NCBI RefSeq assembly: GCF_013608025.1
Contig: NZ_VDLV01000026.1
Span: forward strand, 1-64,000
Length of the DNA: 64,000 bases
Direction: 5' to 3'
Origin: Pseudomonas brassicacearum subsp. neoaurantiaca
GTDB taxonomy: Bacteria > Pseudomonadota > Gammaproteobacteria > Pseudomonadales > Pseudomonadaceae
The notes beneath the pieces were generated by a model. The model ran no database searches. It saw nothing but the letters and a program-made list of their open reading frames with translations, and was not told where the DNA came from. Position numbers and translations under genes: made by a program. This document shows positions 17,694-26,298 of this stretch, in pieces (position 1 is the stretch's first letter; every line of letters begins with the position of its first letter).

Positions 17694-19205
17694 ATGTTCG
17701 AGTCCGCCGAAATCGGTCACGTCGTTGATAAAGAAACTTATGAGGCCGAAGTCCCGGCACTGCGGGAAGCGTTGCTCGAAGCGCAATTCGAGCTGCATCA
17801 ACAAGGTCGTTTTCCGGTCATCGTGCTGATCAACGGCATCGAAGGCGCGGGCAAGGGCGAGACGGTGAAATTGCTCAACGAGTGGATGGATCCGCGGCTG
17901 ATCGAAGTGCGTACCTTCGACCAGCAGACCGATGAAGAGCTGGCGCGGCCACCGGCCTGGCGCTATTGGCGGATGTTGCCGGCCAAGGGGCGCATGGGGA
18001 TTTTCTTTGGTAACTGGTACAGCCAGATGCTGCAGGGGCGGGTGCACGGTGAGTTCAAGGACCCCCGGCTCGACCAGGCGATCAACGGTGCCGAGCGCCT
18101 GGAAAAAATGCTCTGCGATGAAGGCGCGCTGATCTTCAAGTTCTGGTTCCACCTGTCCAAGAAACAGATGAAGGCGCGCCTGAAAAGTCTCAAAGACGAC
18201 CCGCTGCACAGTTGGCGCATCAGTCCGCTGGATTGGCAGCAGTCGCAGACCTACGACAAATTCGTCAAGTACGGCGAGCGGGTTCTGCGCCGTACCAGTC
18301 GCGACTACGCGCCGTGGCACGTGATCGAAGGCGTCGATGCCTGTTACCGCAGCCTCGCGGTCGGGCGGATTCTGCTCGAAGGCCTGCGCCAGGCCTTGGA
18401 TCGGCCGAAGACCAAGGCAGAAAAAGTCAACGTGGCACCGCTGCCGGCGCTGGATGACCAGATTACGCTGATCGACAGCCTGGACATGAGGCTGCGCCTG
18501 GACAAGGCCGACTACGAAGAGCAACTGATCACCGAGCAGGCCCGGTTCGCTGGCCTGCTGCGGGACAAGCGGATGCGCCGACACGCGCTGGTGGCGGTGT
18601 TCGAAGGTAACGACGCGGCGGGCAAGGGCGGGGCGATCCGGCGGGTCGCGGCGGCGCTCGATCCACGCCAGTACAGCATCGTGCCGATTGCCGCGCCCAC
18701 CGAGGAAGAACGTGCCCACCCCTACATGTGGCGGTTCTGGCGGCATATTCCGGCGCGGGGCAAGTTCACCATGTTCGACCGCTCCTGGTACGGCCGCGTA
18801 TTGGTGGAGCGGGTCGAAGGCTTTTGCAGCCGCGCCGATTGGCTGCGGGCCTACGGTGAAATCAACGACTTCGAGGAGCAACTGGCCGACGCCGGCGTGG
18901 TGGTCGTGAAGTTCTGGTTGGCGATCGACAAGCAAACCCAATTGGAGCGCTTCCAGGAGCGCGAGGAGATCCCCTTCAAGCGCTTCAAGATCACCGAAGA
19001 TGACTGGCGCAACCGTGACAAGTGGGACGCCTATCGCTCGGCGGTCTGCGACATGGTCGATCGCACCAGCACCGAAATTTCGCCTTGGACCTTGGTGGAA
19101 GCCAACGATAAGCGTTGGGCTCGGGTCAAAGTGCTGCGCACGCTCAACGAGGCGCTGGAGGCTGCATTCGAGCGCTCGGCCAGACAGGGGCGCAAAAAGA
19201 ACTAG
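17694..19205 (+). CDS. pap: Polyphosphate:AMP phosphotransferase (class II PPK2)
   Basis: 503 residues from ATG 17694, which is preceded by GGAAGGAG; an in-frame upstream ATG (17667) is not supported by a ribosome site. It consists of two tandem PPK2 domains, each with its own Walker A loop: GIEGAGKGE (~residues 48-56) and GNDAAGKGG (~residues 304-312). This is the layout of the class II enzymes that use polyphosphate to convert AMP to ADP. Further conserved motifs are FDRSWYGRVLVERVEGF and KFWLAIDKQTQLERF. It recycles AMP using stored polyphosphate in the cytosol and appears monocistronic. Confidence 0.93.
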   Translation: MFESAEIGHVVDKETYEAEVPALREALLEAQFELHQQGRFPVIVLINGIEGAGKGETVKLLNEWMDPRLIEVRTFDQQTDEELARPPAWRYWRMLPAKGRMGIFFGNWYSQMLQGRVHGEFKDPRLDQAINGAERLEKMLCDEGALIFKFWFHLSKKQMKARLKSLKDDPLHSWRISPLDWQQSQTYDKFVKYGERVLRRTSRDYAPWHVIEGVDACYRSLAVGRILLEGLRQALDRPKTKAEKVNVAPLPALDDQITLIDSLDMRLRLDKADYEEQLITEQARFAGLLRDKRMRRHALVAVFEGNDAAGKGGAIRRVAAALDPRQYSIVPIAAPTEEERAHPYMWRFWRHIPARGKFTMFDRSWYGRVLVERVEGFCSRADWLRAYGEINDFEEQLADAGVVVVKFWLAIDKQTQLERFQEREEIPFKRFKITEDDWRNRDKWDAYRSAVCDMVDRTSTEISPWTLVEANDKRWARVKVLRTLNEALEAAFERSARQGRKKN

Positions 19206-19309
19206 CACGATGGGTACGCATACGCGGGGTGAATGATTGTCGCGTTCGGTTATGCGGTGGATTTATCCTCGAATCCACTCTTAACCGATAACAACAATGA
19301 GGTACCGCC

Positions 19310-20494
19310 ATGCGTGAAGTGGTGATCGTCGACAGCGTACGGACCGGATTGGCCAAGTCCTTTCGCGGCAAGTTCAACATGACCCGTCCGGACGACATGG
19401 CGGCGCATTGCGTCAACGCGTTGCTGGCGCGCAGCGACATCGACCCGGCCAGCGTCGAGGATTGCATCGTCGGCGCCGGTTCCAACGAAGGCGCCCAAGG
19501 CTTCAACATCGGGCGTAACGTGGCGGTACTCTCCCAACTTGGCATCGGCACGGCGGGAATGACCCTCAACCGTTTCTGTTCTTCGGGCCTGCAAGCCATC
19601 GCGATTGCCGCCAATCAGATCGCCTCGGGTTGCAGCGAGATCATCGTCGCTGGCGGCGTCGAGTCCATCAGCCTGACCATGAAGAGCGTCAATACCGACA
19701 ATCTGATCAACCCGCTGCTCAAGGAGCAGGTGCCAGGGATCTATTTCCCCATGGGCCAGACCGCCGAAGTCGTCGCGCGCCGCTACCAGGTCAGCCGTGA
19801 GGAACAGGACCGCTACGCCTTGCAGAGCCAGCAGCGCACGGCCCGGGCCCAGGCCGAGGGGCTGTTCAACGATGAAATCGTGCCGATGACGGTGAAGTAT
19901 CGTGTCGAGGACAAGAACACCGGCGCCGTGCAGATTCTGGACGGCGTGGTCGACCGTGATGACTGCAACCGTCCCGATACCACCTACGAAAGCCTGGCCG
20001 GGTTGAAGCCGGTGTTTGCCGAGGACGGTTCGGTGACGGCGGGCAACTCTTCTCAACTGTCCGACGGCGCCTCGATGACGCTGGTGATGAGCCTGGAAAA
20101 AGCGCTGGCCCTGGGGCTCAAGCCCAAGGCGTTTTTCCGCGGATTTACCGTGGCCGGTTGCGAGCCGGACGAGATGGGCATCGGCCCGGTGTTCTCGGTG
20201 CCCAGGTTGCTCAAGGCCAAGGGCCTGCAAATTGGTGATATCGACCTGTGGGAACTCAACGAGGCGTTTGCCTCCCAGTGCCTCTACAGCCGCAATCGCC
20301 TGGAAATCGATAATGAAAGATACAACGTCAATGGCGGCTCGATTTCCATCGGCCACCCGTTCGGCATGACCGGATCGCGGCAAGTGGGGCATCTGGTGCG
20401 GGAACTGCAGCGGCGCAACCTGCGCTATGGCGTGGTGACCATGTGCGTCGGCGGTGGGATGGGGGCTACGGGATTGTTCGAGGCGGTGCGATAA
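19310..20494 (+). CDS. Thiolase family protein (acetyl-CoA C-acyltransferase)
   Basis: 394 residues, full length for a thiolase. It has the nucleophilic Cys90 in LNRFCSSGLQA, the GNSSQLSDGA loop, the catalytic His in GHPFGMTGSR (~residue 350) and the second Cys in CVGGGMGATG near the C-terminus. It should either cleave 3-ketoacyl-CoA in beta-oxidation or condense acyl-CoAs; a lone gene with no fadB-like partner leaves the direction open. The start has no strong ribosome site but alignment with the family supports it (MREVVIVDSVRTG). The gene ends beside a type A REP pair. Confidence 0.9.
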   Translation: MREVVIVDSVRTGLAKSFRGKFNMTRPDDMAAHCVNALLARSDIDPASVEDCIVGAGSNEGAQGFNIGRNVAVLSQLGIGTAGMTLNRFCSSGLQAIAIAANQIASGCSEIIVAGGVESISLTMKSVNTDNLINPLLKEQVPGIYFPMGQTAEVVARRYQVSREEQDRYALQSQQRTARAQAEGLFNDEIVPMTVKYRVEDKNTGAVQILDGVVDRDDCNRPDTTYESLAGLKPVFAEDGSVTAGNSSQLSDGASMTLVMSLEKALALGLKPKAFFRGFTVAGCEPDEMGIGPVFSVPRLLKAKGLQIGDIDLWELNEAFASQCLYSRNRLEIDNERYNVNGGSISIGHPFGMTGSRQVGHLVRELQRRNLRYGVVTMCVGGGMGATGLFEAVR

Positions 20495-20512
20495 GTGCCG
20501 CCTCTGGACTTT

Positions 20513-20624
20513 CGTGGCGAGGGAGCTAGCTCCCGCTCGGCTGCGAAGCAGTCGTCGCTGTTACTGGGGATGGACCGTAAGGGGGCCGCCGTGCGGCCCA
20601 GCGGGAGCAAGCTCCCTCGCCACG
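20513..20624. repeat. REP inverted pair, type A
   Basis: CGTGGCGAGGGAGCTAGCTC at 20513 and its inverted copy ending at 20623. The right arm overlaps the 3' end of the minus-strand DUF6316-like gene, whose last residues are translated from it. Confidence 0.88.
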
Positions 20625-20839
20625 GGGGCTTCGAACCTTTCTGTCGGTGGCTTGGCCAGCAGCATCATTCGCTGGATGTACGCCACAATCTCCTGCTCCG
20701 CAGCCTCGCGAGTCTCGAACGGGCCTTCCTGGGTGCCTTCGCGCGTATTGAAGTAAAACTCGCCATTGACCCTGCAGATCCGGTCACTGCGGAATATCGT
20801 CTTGGGAGCGTCTGTATCGTGTGCGCGCGTTCCAGGCAT
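20561..20839 (-). CDS. Small DUF6316-like protein with REP-derived tail
   Basis: 92 residues from the ATG at 20839 (GGAGA seven bases upstream); a longer in-frame extension to 20935 is unsupported. The core DRICRVNGEFYFNTREGTQEGPFETREAAEQEIVAYIQRM resembles a small Pseudomonas family (I believe DUF6316) with a conserved aromatic-rich strand pair and a helix. Function is unknown. The last ~20 residues (VARELAPAGPHGGPLT) are the translation of the type A REP arm, so the ancestral stop was probably lost when the repeat arrived or expanded. The gene is divergent from the EamA transporter. Confidence 0.7.
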   Translation of the reverse strand: MPGTRAHDTDAPKTIFRSDRICRVNGEFYFNTREGTQEGPFETREAAEQEIVAYIQRMMLLAKPPTERFEAPVARELAPAGPHGGPLTVHPQ

Positions 20840-20993
20840 TTCGGGTCTCCATGAAGTGCTGCGTGGTCGTTTCAATTGAGCATATGTGGTGTCATCGATT
20901 TGCGCCTGTCCAGCCGATCGACGGCTACGACCCATACAATTCCATCAGCGGCGAATGCCCAACTGTGCCTGTGTGCGCCGATCGATCCGGGCC

Positions 20994-20999
20994 TAGAAT
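20994..20999 (+). promoter_or_regulatory. Possible -10 box (TAGAAT) for the EamA transporter
   Basis: TAGAAT lies 30 bases before the start codon at 21030 in the divergent gap between the DUF6316-like gene and the transporter. The -35 region is weak. Confidence 0.35.
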
Positions 21000-21029
21000 G
21001 GGCGTTCATGTCTTGGCTTCGAGGGTTGC

Positions 21030-21992
21030 ATGCACATTTCGTCCGGTCGCTGGGTCTACGGGTTATTCCTTGCCTTGTTGACCGCCCTGTTGTGGGGAAT
21101 CCTGCCGATCAAGCTCAAGCAAGTGCTGCAAGTGATGGATCCGGTGACGGTGACCTGGTTTCGGCTGATGGTGTCCGGCGGGCTGCTCTTCGTCTACCTG
21201 GCGGCAACCAGGCGCTTGCCCAGTCGCAAGGTGCTCGGGCCCCGTGGCGGTTGGCTGGTGGCGATGGCGGTGTTGGGGCTGGTAGGCAACTACGTGCTGT
21301 ACCTGATGGGCTTGAACCGTTTGAGTCCCGGCACCGCGCAACTGGTGGTGCAAATGGGCCCGATCATGTTGCTGGTCGCCAGCCTGTTCGTGTTCAAGGA
21401 GCGTTTCAGCGTGGGGCAGGGCATCGGCTTGCTGGTGCTGCTGATCGGTTTCGCGCTGTTCTTCAATCAACGCCTTACCGAGTTGCTGACATCCCTGAGC
21501 GACTACACCGCTGGCGTCTTGCTGGTGCTGCTGGCCTCGACCGTCTGGACGTTCTATGCCCTCGGCCAGAAGCAACTGCTGACGGTCTGGAATTCGTTGC
21601 AGGTGATGATGGTGATCTATCTCTTCTGCGCGTTGTTGCTGACGCCTTGGGTCCATCCGCTGGAGGCGTTGCAACTGAGTCCTCTGCAGGGCTGGCTGTT
21701 GCTTGCCTGTTGCCTCAACACCTTGATTGCCTATGGCGCGTTTGCCGAGGCACTGGCCCATTGGGAAGCTTCGCGTGTCAGCGCGACCCTGGCGATCACG
21801 CCGCTGGTGACCTTCGCCGCGGTGGCGATGGCGGCCTGGTGGTGGCCCGATTACGTGCATGCCGAACAGATCAACCTGCTGGGGTATGGCGGGGCGGTGC
21901 TGGTGGTGCTGGGATCGGCGCTGGTTGCGTTGGGGCCATCGCTGATCGCCGGGCTCAGGGCCCGGCGGGAGCGTTTGGCTGTCAGCCGCTAG
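21030..21992 (+). CDS. EamA/DMT family transporter
   Basis: 320 residues with ten hydrophobic segments in two repeated halves, each an EamA domain (first half ~residues 10-150, e.g. LLWGILPIKLKQVL and GPIMLLVASLFVFKERF; second half ~residues 165-305). The members export metabolites such as amino acids or take up small solutes; the E in FKERF at the end of the first half is typical. No substrate can be assigned from sequence or neighbours. The C-terminus is short and basic (RARRERLAVSR), consistent with a cytoplasmic end. Confidence 0.88.
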   Translation: MHISSGRWVYGLFLALLTALLWGILPIKLKQVLQVMDPVTVTWFRLMVSGGLLFVYLAATRRLPSRKVLGPRGGWLVAMAVLGLVGNYVLYLMGLNRLSPGTAQLVVQMGPIMLLVASLFVFKERFSVGQGIGLLVLLIGFALFFNQRLTELLTSLSDYTAGVLLVLLASTVWTFYALGQKQLLTVWNSLQVMMVIYLFCALLLTPWVHPLEALQLSPLQGWLLLACCLNTLIAYGAFAEALAHWEASRVSATLAITPLVTFAAVAMAAWWWPDYVHAEQINLLGYGGAVLVVLGSALVALGPSLIAGLRARRERLAVSR

Positions 21993-22047
21993 ACCGCGGA
22001 GGAAGCGAGGTGGCTGTCAGGTGCGGTGATGTCGAGCCTGCCGGCGC

Positions 22048-22142
22048 CATCGCGAGCAAGCTCGCTCCCACATGGACTCATCTGTGAACGCAACATTGAG
22101 GTCCACACTGACCCTGTGGGAGCGAGCTTGCTCGCGATGGCG
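22048..22142. repeat. REP inverted pair, type B
   Basis: CATCGCGAGCAAGCTCGCTC at 22048 and the inverse GTGGGAGCGAGCTTGCTCGC at ~22116 face each other in the short gap between the convergent EamA transporter and fumC genes. Confidence 0.92.
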
Positions 22143-22163
22143 GCCTTTGAGACAACAACAAAC

Positions 22164-23558
22164 TCAGCCCTGCCCGCCAGCCTCCAGCATGTTTTCCGGC
22201 CGGACCCAGGCCTCGAATTCCTCATCGGTGAGGTACCCCAGCTGCAACGCAGCCTCCCGCAAAGTCAGCCCTTCGCCATAGGCTTTCTTGGCGATTTCCG
22301 CCGATTTGTCGTAGCCGATGTGCGGATTCAGCGCCGTCACCAGCATCAACCCACGTTCCAGATGCGCCGCCATCTGCTCGGCATCCGGTTCGAGGCCGGC
22401 GATGCAGTGCTGCTGGAAGTTGCTGCAGCCATCGGCCAACAGGCGGATCGATTGCAGCAGGTTGTGAATGATCACCGGCTTGAACACGTTCAACTGCAAG
22501 TGACCCTGGCTGGCGGCGAAACCGATGGTCACGTCGTTGCCCAGTACCTGGCAGGCCAACATGGACAAGGCTTCGCACTGGGTCGGGTTGACCTTGCCCG
22601 GCATGATGGAACTGCCCGGTTCGTTGGCCGGCAGTTTCACTTCGGCAAAACCGGCGCGAGGCCCGGAGCCCAGCAGGCGCAGGTCGTTGGCGATTTTCAT
22701 CAGGGTCACGGCCAGGGTTTTCAACGCGCCGGACAACGTGGTCAGCGGCTCATGGCCCGCCAGGGCGGCGAATTTGTTGGGCGCGGTGACGAATGGCAAG
22801 CCGGACAGCGCCGCCAGTTCAGCGGCAATCGCTTCGCCAAAACCATGGGGCGAGTTGAGCCCGGTGCCCACCGCCGTGCCCCCTTGGGCCAGCTCGCAGA
22901 CGGCTGGCAACGCGGCGCGAATCGCCCGTTCGGCGTAGTCGAGTTGGGCTATGAATGCGGACAGTTCCTGGCCGAATGTGATCGGCGTGGCATCCATCAT
23001 GTGGGTGCGGCCGGTCTTGACCAGTTTCATGTGGCGCGCCGCCAGTTCCGCGAGGCCGCCGGACAGCTCACTGATGGCCGGCAGCAATTGCTGGTAGACG
23101 GCCTGGGCGGCGGCGATGTGCATGGCGGTGGGGAAACAGTCGTTGGAGCTCTGGGACCGGTTGACGTGATCGTTGGGGTGCACCGGGCTCTTGCCGCCGC
23201 GAGGATTGCCCGCCAGTTCATTGGCTCGTCCGGCGATCACCTCGTTGACGTTCATGTTGCTCTGGGTCCCGCTGCCGGTCTGCCAGACCACCAGGGGAAA
23301 CTGGTCGTCATGCTGGCCGGACAGCACTTCATCGGCGGCCTGTTCGATCAGGCGGGCGATGTCGGCGGGCAGGTCACCGTTACGGTCATTGACCCGCGCG
23401 GCGGCCTTCTTGACCAGTGCCAGGGCGTGCAGTACCGACAGCGGCATGCGTTCGTTGCCGATGGCAAAGTTGATCATGGAGCGCTGTGTCTGGGCGCCCC
23501 AATAGGCCTCATCCGGGACTTCAACCTGGCCAAGGCTGTCGGTTTCGATACGGCTCAT
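22164..23558 (-). CDS. fumC: Class II fumarate hydratase
   Basis: 464 residues, the normal length for iron-independent FumC. The superfamily signature [15 protein letters not shown] is present (~residues 315-330), along with [25 protein letters not shown] and GTAVGTGLN. It interconverts fumarate and malate in the citric acid cycle and, having no iron-sulfur cluster, keeps working under iron shortage or oxidative stress. The following genes (DUF2059, BolA, TrhO, DsbA-like, ABC, RbdA, UndA) are in the same order as the P. aeruginosa PA0854-PA0862 region, as recalled, which points to fumC2. Confidence 0.95.
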   Translation of the reverse strand: MSRIETDSLGQVEVPDEAYWGAQTQRSMINFAIGNERMPLSVLHALALVKKAAARVNDRNGDLPADIARLIEQAADEVLSGQHDDQFPLVVWQTGSGTQSNMNVNEVIAGRANELAGNPRGGKSPVHPNDHVNRSQSSNDCFPTAMHIAAAQAVYQQLLPAISELSGGLAELAARHMKLVKTGRTHMMDATPITFGQELSAFIAQLDYAERAIRAALPAVCELAQGGTAVGTGLNSPHGFGEAIAAELAALSGLPFVTAPNKFAALAGHEPLTTLSGALKTLAVTLMKIANDLRLLGSGPRAGFAEVKLPANEPGSSIMPGKVNPTQCEALSMLACQVLGNDVTIGFAASQGHLQLNVFKPVIIHNLLQSIRLLADGCSNFQQHCIAGLEPDAEQMAAHLERGLMLVTALNPHIGYDKSAEIAKKAYGEGLTLREAALQLGYLTDEEFEAWVRPENMLEAGGQG

Positions 23559-23759
23559 CGGGTCAAACTCCTGTAAGGCTGAATGCGCAGTTTAGGCCCT
23601 GGTGGGCGTTGGCGGTTCCCTCAATCCCCTCCAATCTAGGAGCGTGCGGTTCGGTCCGTCAATCGGACCCGCCAAGGGTCGGGGTTGAGCCCCGGCGTTT
23701 TTTAGGCGCAGAATGGTCGCCCTTGGGGTTTTACCTCGCCTGTTAGATAAGGAAACTCG

Positions 23760-24287
23760 ATGACCCGTCTTCGTGCCATCTGTACCGCAGTTGCTCTGGT
23801 GTGTGCCAGCGGCCCTGTCCTCGCCGATACCGCCAGCCACAACGCCAGTGCCGAAGCGTTCCTGACCCTGGCGCACGCCGACAAGCTGGGTACCCCGGTG
23901 TACATGCAAGTGCAGCAGATGTTTGCCCAGCGCTTCGAGCAGACCAAGGCTCCGGAATCGAAAAAAGCCACCCTGGAGACTTACCAGGCCAAGGCCAACG
24001 CCGCGCTGGACCAGGCCATCGGCTGGAACAAGCTCAAGCCGGACATGGTCAAGCTCTACACCAGCAACTTCAGCGAATCGGAGCTCAAGGACCTGGTGTC
24101 CTTCTATCAGTCTCCCCTGGGCAAGAAAGTCCTGGAAAAAATGCCACAGCTGACCCAGCAGTCGGCTCAATTGACCCAGGCCAAGCTTGAAAGCGCGGTA
24201 CCGGTGGTCAACAAGCTGCTGTCGGACATGACTGCCGAACTCGAACCAAAAGCCGCCGCCCCGGCCCCGGCCAAGAAAAAGCCATAA
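23760..24287 (+). CDS. Periplasmic DUF2059 protein
   Basis: 175 residues. A cleavable signal peptide (TRLRAICTAVALVCASGPVLA, cut near residue 22) is followed by an all-helical region with the DUF2059 pattern ELKDLVSFYQSPLGKKVLEKMP (~residues 110-131). It ends in a Pro/Ala/Lys-rich tail (AAAPAPAKKKP). The family is exported and of unknown function. It is divergent from fumC and followed 12 bases later by a BolA-family gene, with which it is probably co-transcribed. Confidence 0.85.
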   Translation: MTRLRAICTAVALVCASGPVLADTASHNASAEAFLTLAHADKLGTPVYMQVQQMFAQRFEQTKAPESKKATLETYQAKANAALDQAIGWNKLKPDMVKLYTSNFSESELKDLVSFYQSPLGKKVLEKMPQLTQQSAQLTQAKLESAVPVVNKLLSDMTAELEPKAAAPAPAKKKP

Positions 24288-24299
24288 GCGGAGCCCGGC

Positions 24300-24599
24300 A
24301 TGAGCATGCAACAACGCATTGAATCGACCCTCGGGCTGTTGCAGCCCGAGCACCTGCAAGTGCTGGACGAGAGCCACATGCACAGCCGTGGGTTGCAAAC
24401 CCATTTCAAGGCGGTGGTGGTCAGCCGGCAGTTCGAAGGGCTCAATCGGGTCAAGCGTCACCAGAAGGTCTACGGCACGCTGGGCGAACTGATGGGCGAA
24501 TTCCACGCGCTGGCGCTGCACACCTACACGCCTGAAGAGTGGGCACAGATCGACGCGGCCCCGGCTTCGCCGACCTGTGCCGGCGGTAGCAAGCACTAA
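24300..24599 (+). CDS. BolA family protein
   Basis: 99 residues. It has the BolA core: an N-terminal helix (QQRIESTLGLLQPEHLQVLDES), the HMHSRGLQTHFKAVVVS strand/loop with the conserved His, and RVKRHQKVYGTLGELM, the helix-turn-helix-like C-terminal part. BolA proteins bind monothiol glutaredoxins through iron-sulfur clusters and can also bind DNA. The divergent LQTHFKAVVVSRQFEGLNRVKRHQ agrees with the bacterial YrbA/BolA class. It sits 12 bases after the DUF2059 gene and ends in a terminator. Confidence 0.88.
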   Translation: MSMQQRIESTLGLLQPEHLQVLDESHMHSRGLQTHFKAVVVSRQFEGLNRVKRHQKVYGTLGELMGEFHALALHTYTPEEWAQIDAAPASPTCAGGSKH

Positions 24600-24640
24600 G
24601 GCTCTGCTCCTAAAGCCACATTGTTTTTGCTAGAATCCGC

Positions 24641-24670
24641 AACGCGCCGCTCACCCGGCGCGTTTTTTTT
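24641..24670 (+). terminator. Rho-independent terminator after the BolA gene
   Basis: AACGCGCCG / CGGCGCGTT stem (24641-24649 with 24656-24664) and eight T residues. It also separates the BolA gene from trhO, so trhO must have its own promoter or be read through; a TAGAAT-like hexamer lies just before it. Confidence 0.88.
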
Positions 24671-24717
24671 CGTATCCGGTTCACCCTTTGCGAGGGTAGC
24701 CACCTGGAGAAATACCC

Positions 24718-25659
24718 ATGACACCACCCATTGTCGTGGCGGCACTGTATAAGTTCGTCACCCTGGAAGATTACGTCGAGCTGCGCGAGCCCCTGCTCAA
24801 GGCCATGCTCGACAACGGCATCAAAGGCACGCTGCTGATCGCCGAAGAAGGCATCAACGGCACCGTTTCCGGCACCCGCGAGGGGATCGACGGCTTGATG
24901 GCCTGGCTCAAGAACGATCCGCGCATGGACGACATCGACCACAAAGAGTCGTACTGCGATGAGCAGCCGTTCTACCGGACCAAGGTCAAGCTCAAGAAGG
25001 AAATCGTCACCCTCGGCGTGGAAGGGGTAGACCCGAACAAGCGGGTTGGCACCTACGTCGAACCCCAGGATTGGAACGCCCTGATCAGCGATCCGGAAGT
25101 GCTGTTGATCGATACCCGCAATGACTACGAAGTGTCCATCGGCACTTTCGAAGGCGCCGTCGATCCCAAGACCGCCAGCTTTCGTGAATTCCCCGAGTAC
25201 ATCAAGGCCAACTTCGACCCGACCCGGCACAAGAAGGTCGCGATGTTTTGCACCGGTGGCATTCGCTGTGAAAAAGCCTCGAGCTACATGCTCGGCGAAG
25301 GTTTCGAAGAGGTCTATCACCTCAAGGGCGGCATCCTGAAATACCTCGAAGAGGTACCCCAGGAAGAAACCAAATGGCGCGGCGACTGCTTTGTATTCGA
25401 CAACCGCGTGACCGTGCGTCACGACCTCAGCGAAGGCGACTACGATCAATGTCATGCGTGCCGTACGCCGGTTAGCGTTGAAGATCGCGCGTCGGAGCAC
25501 TACGTGCCGGGCATCAGTTGCCCGCATTGCTGGGACAAGCTGAGCGAGAAGACCCGTCGCAGCGCCATCGACCGGCAAAAGCAGATCGAGCTGGCCAAGG
25601 CCCGCAACATGCCTCACCCGATCGGCTACAACTACAAGCAATCACCCTCCGAGGCTTAA
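24718..25659 (+). CDS. trhO: tRNA uridine(34) hydroxylase (rhodanese family, YceA)
   Basis: 313 residues. An N-terminal alpha/beta domain (~residues 1-110), a rhodanese domain with the active-site Cys in [11 protein letters not shown] (~residues 176-186), and a C-terminal zinc-like segment (CHACRTPV...ISCPHCW) match TrhO/YceA. The enzyme adds a hydroxyl to uridine 34 of several tRNAs using oxygen, the first step to 5-methoxyuridine or cmo5U. It is the first gene of a run with a DsbA-like protein and an ABC exporter: the next start is three bases beyond its stop. Confidence 0.92.
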   Translation: MTPPIVVAALYKFVTLEDYVELREPLLKAMLDNGIKGTLLIAEEGINGTVSGTREGIDGLMAWLKNDPRMDDIDHKESYCDEQPFYRTKVKLKKEIVTLGVEGVDPNKRVGTYVEPQDWNALISDPEVLLIDTRNDYEVSIGTFEGAVDPKTASFREFPEYIKANFDPTRHKKVAMFCTGGIRCEKASSYMLGEGFEEVYHLKGGILKYLEEVPQEETKWRGDCFVFDNRVTVRHDLSEGDYDQCHACRTPVSVEDRASEHYVPGISCPHCWDKLSEKTRRSAIDRQKQIELAKARNMPHPIGYNYKQSPSEA

Positions 25660-25662
25660 GCC

Positions 25663-26298
25663 ATGGCATCGCGCCTGCTATATGTGATGGACCCGATGTG
25701 TTCCTGGTGCTGGGGCTTCGCTCCGGTGGCGCAGGCATTGGTCGAGCAGGCGCAGGCCGCAGGCGTGGAGTTGCACCTGGTGGTGGGCGGCTTGCGCACC
25801 GGCAGCGGCTCGGCCCTGGAGCCGACGACACGGCGCTACATTCTTGAACACTGGCAGGCCGTCACCCAGGCCACCGGCCAGCCGTTCAACTTTGAAGGGG
25901 CATTGCCCGACGGTTTTGTCTATGACACCGAGCCTGCTTGCCGGGCATTGGTGACCGCCCGCAGCCTGGCGCCGGACCTGGCCTGGAATCTGGTGAAGTT
26001 GATCCAACGCGCTTTTTACGTCGAAGGTCGCGACGTGACGCGCGCCAGCATCCTGGTCGAGCTGGCCGAGCAGGCCGGACTGCCGCGGATCGAGTTCGCC
26101 GCGGCATTCGACCGTGCCGACCAACATGCCGCTACTGCTGCGGATTTCACTTGGGTGCAAGACCTTGGCATCGCCGGGTTCCCCACGCTGCTGGCCGAAC
26201 GTGACGGGCAATTGGCCCTGCTGACCAATGGCTATCAGCCGTTGGAGCAGTTGTCGCCGTTGCTGGGACGCTGGTTGGAGCGGGCGACCTGTGCCTGA
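25663..26298 (+). CDS. DsbA family (FrnE-like) oxidoreductase
   Basis: 211 residues beginning MASRLLYVMDPMCSWCWGF, so the CSWC redox pair lies almost at the N-terminus, without a signal peptide: a cytosolic thioredoxin-like protein of the DsbA/FrnE clan. The helical insertion, the GYQPLEQL region and the cis-Pro segment GIAGFPTLLAE (~residues 167-177) follow. A thiol-disulfide or 2-hydroxychromene-2-carboxylate-isomerase-like role is possible; no substrate is visible. It lies directly after trhO and overlaps the ABC transporter gene by eight bases. Confidence 0.85.
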   Translation: MASRLLYVMDPMCSWCWGFAPVAQALVEQAQAAGVELHLVVGGLRTGSGSALEPTTRRYILEHWQAVTQATGQPFNFEGALPDGFVYDTEPACRALVTARSLAPDLAWNLVKLIQRAFYVEGRDVTRASILVELAEQAGLPRIEFAAAFDRADQHAATAADFTWVQDLGIAGFPTLLAERDGQLALLTNGYQPLEQLSPLLGRWLERATCA

